In this document: positions 5,056-6,628 of the stretch, in pieces
Position numbering within the stretch: position 1 is the first letter of the stretch
Layout of the letters: the number at the start of each line of letters is the position of its first letter
Assembly: GCA_023261465.1 (NCBI GenBank)
Contig: JAHFOW010000157.1
Span: 1 to 6,628, forward strand
Reading direction: 5' to 3'
Source: Planctomycetota bacterium
GTDB taxonomy: Bacteria > Planctomycetota > Brocadiia > Brocadiales > Brocadiaceae
Length of the DNA: 6,628 bases
The notes under the pieces: generated by a model
What the model saw: only the letters and a program-made list of their open reading frames with translations
Databases searched by the model: none
What the model was told of the DNA's origin: nothing
Made by a program: the position numbers and the translations under genes

Positions 5056-5293
5056 AAGTAAGTTCTTCGCATGATGGTTTATAGAGGTTGTAATTATGGC
5101 AATATTGGGCATTGGGACATCGTGAGTAATCCCTGTAAATAGAGTCGTTGATTTCAATGATAAGGTTGTTATCAACAATCTTGCAAAGTTTTTCGTATGG
5201 CGCCATGGCTGCGCCGCATTTGCCGCATCTCTGAATCTTTCCGTTTTGCTGGAGCGGTTCTTCAGCACAACAAAGCACGCAGATGAGTTTCAT
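4916..5293 (-). CDS. Cysteine-rich zinc-ribbon protein, 125 residues
   Basis: Starts MKLICVLCCAEEPLQQNGKI, and an AAGAGGG ribosome site lies 7 nt before the ATG. C5-x2-C8 with C23-x2-C26 (QRCGKCGAA) is a classic zinc ribbon. C59, C65, C75 and C84 could bind a second metal. The segment ends CLHWLF (84-89), after which the protein runs over the rightward gene 4837-5055; residues 80-125 are in that overlap and are probably a read-through tail, with a run of charged and proline-rich residues (HIPPEPDT). It is a single leftward gene in a rightward region, like 3719-4120 and 4313-4531, and fits a moron-type insertion. Function unknown. Confidence 0.65.
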   Translation of the reverse strand: MKLICVLCCAEEPLQQNGKIQRCGKCGAAMAPYEKLCKIVDNNLIIEINDSIYRDYSRCPNAQYCHNYNLYKPSCEELTFTPKCLHWLFSEVDRLSRAFARTGKTFHALRPLESNSQHIPPEPDT

Positions 5294-5347
5294 GATTCAG
5301 CCCTCTTGATAGTTATTCGGGACGTAAGGGGGAAATTTTAGACTTTG

Positions 5348-5387
5348 GATTGCGGATTTTGGATTTTTCAATCCAAAATCCGCAATC
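5348..5387. repeat. 18-bp perfect hairpin in the 5294-5534 gap
   Basis: Positions 5348-5365 (GATTGCGGATTTTGGATT) pair exactly with 5370-5387, loop TTTC. This is the strongest palindrome in the window by length. Similar ATCCAAAATCCGCAATC-type palindromes are dispersed in many bacterial genomes (from memory). It lies between the leftward gene start at 5293 and the ribosome site of 5535, where it could also act as a weak transcription block. The rest of this 241-bp gap holds TTGAT-TTT-ATCAA (5453-5465) and no clear promoter. Confidence 0.7.
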
Positions 5388-5534
5388 TGAATTCCAAAAT
5401 TCCAAAAACAATGGATAAGACATATAACGCGAACATCATTTTCAAACTCAGGTTGATTTTATCAAATGCGGCAAGGATTTCAATAGCTAAGTTTTGAAAA
5501 TAAATAGACAGGTTTTGGAAAGGAGGTTGATAGG

Positions 5535-6008
5535 ATGGGGAAAGGTGGCGGATTGCCTGGCTCACCCAGGCAGTTGAGTTTTTTAGACATACTGAAAAAG
5601 GTGTCGGAAGGCAGGAAAGATGTGGTAAAAGCGGGGTCGTTCAACGTGGACGCGCGTATCCGCGCGATACTTTCCGACGCGCTGAAGAAGAGTCCGCTCT
5701 CACGCGAGGTTGTTGCTGCAAAGATGAGCGAGCTCCTGGGGCGGGAAGTTTCTAAGGCGCGACTAGACAGTTGGACGGCGGAAAGCAAGGAAAACAACCG
5801 GATACCTTTCGACAGCGCAATGGCTTTCTGCGAGGTGACGGGTAGCCTGGACGCCTTCCAGATGGCGGCTGAGATGTTGCGCTGCTATTTGATTAAGGGG
5901 CAAGACGCGCTATTAACGGAACTGGGGCGGATGAAGCAGCAAAGGGAAGAAATTACGAGGAACGAGAAGCTGATAAGGCTGAAACTAGGGCAAATGGGCA
6001 GTGAGTAG
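5535..6008 (+). CDS. Mu-like phage early regulatory-family protein, 157 residues
   Basis: An AAGGAGG site lies about 9 nt before ATG 5535. Residues 7-20 (LPGSPRQLSFLDIL) and 36-50 (FNVDARIRAILSDAL) lead to LSREVVAAKMSELLGREVSK (55-74) and DSWTAESKENNRIPF (78-92), then FCEVTGSLDAFQMAAE and a basic, helical C-terminal third (126-157). This pattern of LSRE.VA..MS.LLG..V....L..WTAES... is familiar from small proteins near the transposase genes of Mu-like prophages in many proteobacteria (from memory; no search). Its function is unproven; the two-helix LSREVV/AAKM region may bind DNA. It suggests that transposase A and ATPase B lie to the right of this window. Confidence 0.75.
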   Translation: MGKGGGLPGSPRQLSFLDILKKVSEGRKDVVKAGSFNVDARIRAILSDALKKSPLSREVVAAKMSELLGREVSKARLDSWTAESKENNRIPFDSAMAFCEVTGSLDAFQMAAEMLRCYLIKGQDALLTELGRMKQQREEITRNEKLIRLKLGQMGSE

Positions 6009-6058
6009 GCTATGTAATTATATTTTATTAACTGGTGTAAGGGAAAAGGAGATGAATG

Positions 6059-6274
6059 ATGGGAAGAGAGAGAATATACGGCGTTTTTCCAGACGAAGAC
6101 AAAACGTTGTTTATAGAAATACTCGACGAAGAGGGAACATACGGACGGAAGTTTAGAATAGCAGGGACTCACGATAAAACGCTTGGTGTTTCAGCACAAT
6201 ATTACACGCTCTTTTACGACAATGCGCGGTGTGGAACTTCGGAGCAATTAGCTGAACTCGAATTAATAGAATAA
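6059..6274 (+). CDS. Hypothetical early-region protein, 71 residues
   Basis: AAAAGGAG precedes two ATGs at 6056 and 6059; the second has the better 7-nt spacing and is chosen. The protein (MGRERIYGVFPDEDKTLFIE ... ELELIE) is acidic, with no cysteine motif and no membrane segment; it looks like a small mixed alpha/beta fold. I do not recognise it. It follows the 5535 gene by 50 bp and precedes the 6295 gene by 20 bp, so the three form one operon with 6608. Confidence 0.7.
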   Translation: MGRERIYGVFPDEDKTLFIEILDEEGTYGRKFRIAGTHDKTLGVSAQYYTLFYDNARCGTSEQLAELELIE

Positions 6275-6294
6275 CGAGAATGGAGGGGTGTTGA

Positions 6295-6591
6295 ATGATT
6301 ATGGAATTACAGAAGGTTCCGGCAGCCGAAACACGGGTTGAGGTGCAGGATTGCGGGCTTGTAACTATGAGGGTAAACGGACAGGAGATACAGTTTTGGC
6401 TTGGCGACGCAAGCAGTGAAGAGCTGGTGAATCTGATCTTGTTTTTCAAAGATGAAATCCACAACCGGATGGCTGAGAATAGGGTTGAAATCTTCGGGTA
6501 TCTGAAGACGATCAACGGCGAGTTAGATGCAAGGGTGAACGCTGTGGCGTGCGGTGTAGAGACGCCCCGCTGGGGCGTCTGGAATAGGTAA
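6295..6591 (+). CDS. Hypothetical early-region protein, 98 residues, with a REP-like palindrome in its C-terminus
   Basis: GGAGGGG lies 8 nt before ATG 6295 (MIMELQKVPAAETRVEVQD). Residues 20-40 (CGLVTMRVNGQEIQFWLGD) look like a beta-rich segment, followed by a helix (SSEELVNLILFFKDEIHNRM). No family is recognised. The last ten codons (VETPRWGVWNR region, 88-98) contain the inverted repeat at 6560-6580, so the end of the protein is encoded by a mobile palindrome rather than by an original 3' end. The original stop may have lain earlier or been lost. Confidence 0.7.
   Translation: MIMELQKVPAAETRVEVQDCGLVTMRVNGQEIQFWLGDASSEELVNLILFFKDEIHNRMAENRVEIFGYLKTINGELDARVNAVACGVETPRWGVWNR
6560..6580. 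repeat. REP-like hairpin inside the 6295-6591 frame
   Basis: AGACGCCCC (6560-6568) pairs with GGGGCGTCT (6572-6580) around GCT, a 9-bp stem. GTAGAGACGCCCC...GGGGCGTCT-type palindromes are widespread dispersed repeats (from memory). It is in frame and codes for residues from about 89 to 96 of the preceding gene. Confidence 0.65.
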
Positions 6592-6607
6592 AAAAAGGAG
6601 GGATGGA

Positions 6608-6628
6608 ATGCGTGAATATATTGACGAC
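6608..6628 (+). CDS. Start of a further early-region gene (cut by window end)
   Basis: GGAGGG lies 5 nt before ATG 6608, giving MREYIDD before the sequence ends. An ATG at 6603 has no spacing to the ribosome site. The product cannot be named from seven residues; the spacing of 16 bp from the 6295 gene shows it continues the same operon. Confidence 0.6.

Noticed and set aside
5368..5565. Leftward open frame with one membrane-like segment (KMMFALYVLSIVFGI)
   Set aside because: It starts inside the ribosome site and coding region of the 5535 gene and ends in the 5348-5387 palindrome, and no possible start has a ribosome site. The segment does look protein-like, so a decayed membrane gene remains possible.

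Overview
The window looks like the left part of a Mu-like (transposable) prophage, or a relic of one, in a bacterial genome. Strong Shine-Dalgarno sites, sigma70-type -35/-10 pairs with 17-bp spacers and several REP-like mobile palindromes point to a bacterium, probably Gram-negative. I cannot name the host. Families are named from recognition of the protein sequences alone; no search was run.

Layout. (1) Positions 2-118 hold the end of a GC-rich reading frame with a HAMP-like pattern. It seems to run into foreign DNA at about 98 (TGTTGTGG...), a candidate prophage left end. (2) Positions 119-447 are non-coding, AT-rich DNA with hairpins. They include an 82-bp imperfect palindrome (325-406) that carries two mirror-image promoters facing away from each other. 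(3) Two very small genes (448-618 + and 611-778 -) converge and overlap by 8 bp. (4) A non-coding stretch (779-1016) has two REP-like palindromes around a strong, bidirectional terminator (926-966). (5) A leftward two-gene cargo operon follows: a DUF4236 protein (2416-3615) and then a DUF4041/coiled-coil protein with a C-terminal GIY-YIG (T5orf172-like) nuclease domain (1017-2384), 31 bp apart. It is the best candidate here for an undescribed defence or superinfection-control unit. (6) From 3643 there is a rightward promoter, then a rightward series of small early-type genes: 4155-4400, a Ner-like helix-turn-helix (4571-4789), 4837-5055, a Mu-like early regulatory-family protein (5535-6008), 6059-6274, 6295-6591 and a gene start at 6608. 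Three leftward small genes with CxxC zinc-ribbon motifs (3719-4120, 4313-4531, 4916-5293) are interleaved with them.

How the parts may work together. The rightward genes resemble the early control region that precedes transposase A and ATPase B in Mu-like phages, though neither gene lies in the window. The leftward genes look like separately acquired cargo (morons). Two of them run through their C-terminal tails into the 3' half of the opposing gene, and the third is bounded almost to the base by 32-bp imperfect direct repeats. REP-like hairpins at 799, 975, 4791, 5348 and 6560 show repeated invasion by small palindromic elements, one of them inside the 3' end of a reading frame. No tRNA, rRNA, CRISPR array, integrase, complete insertion sequence or transposase was seen.
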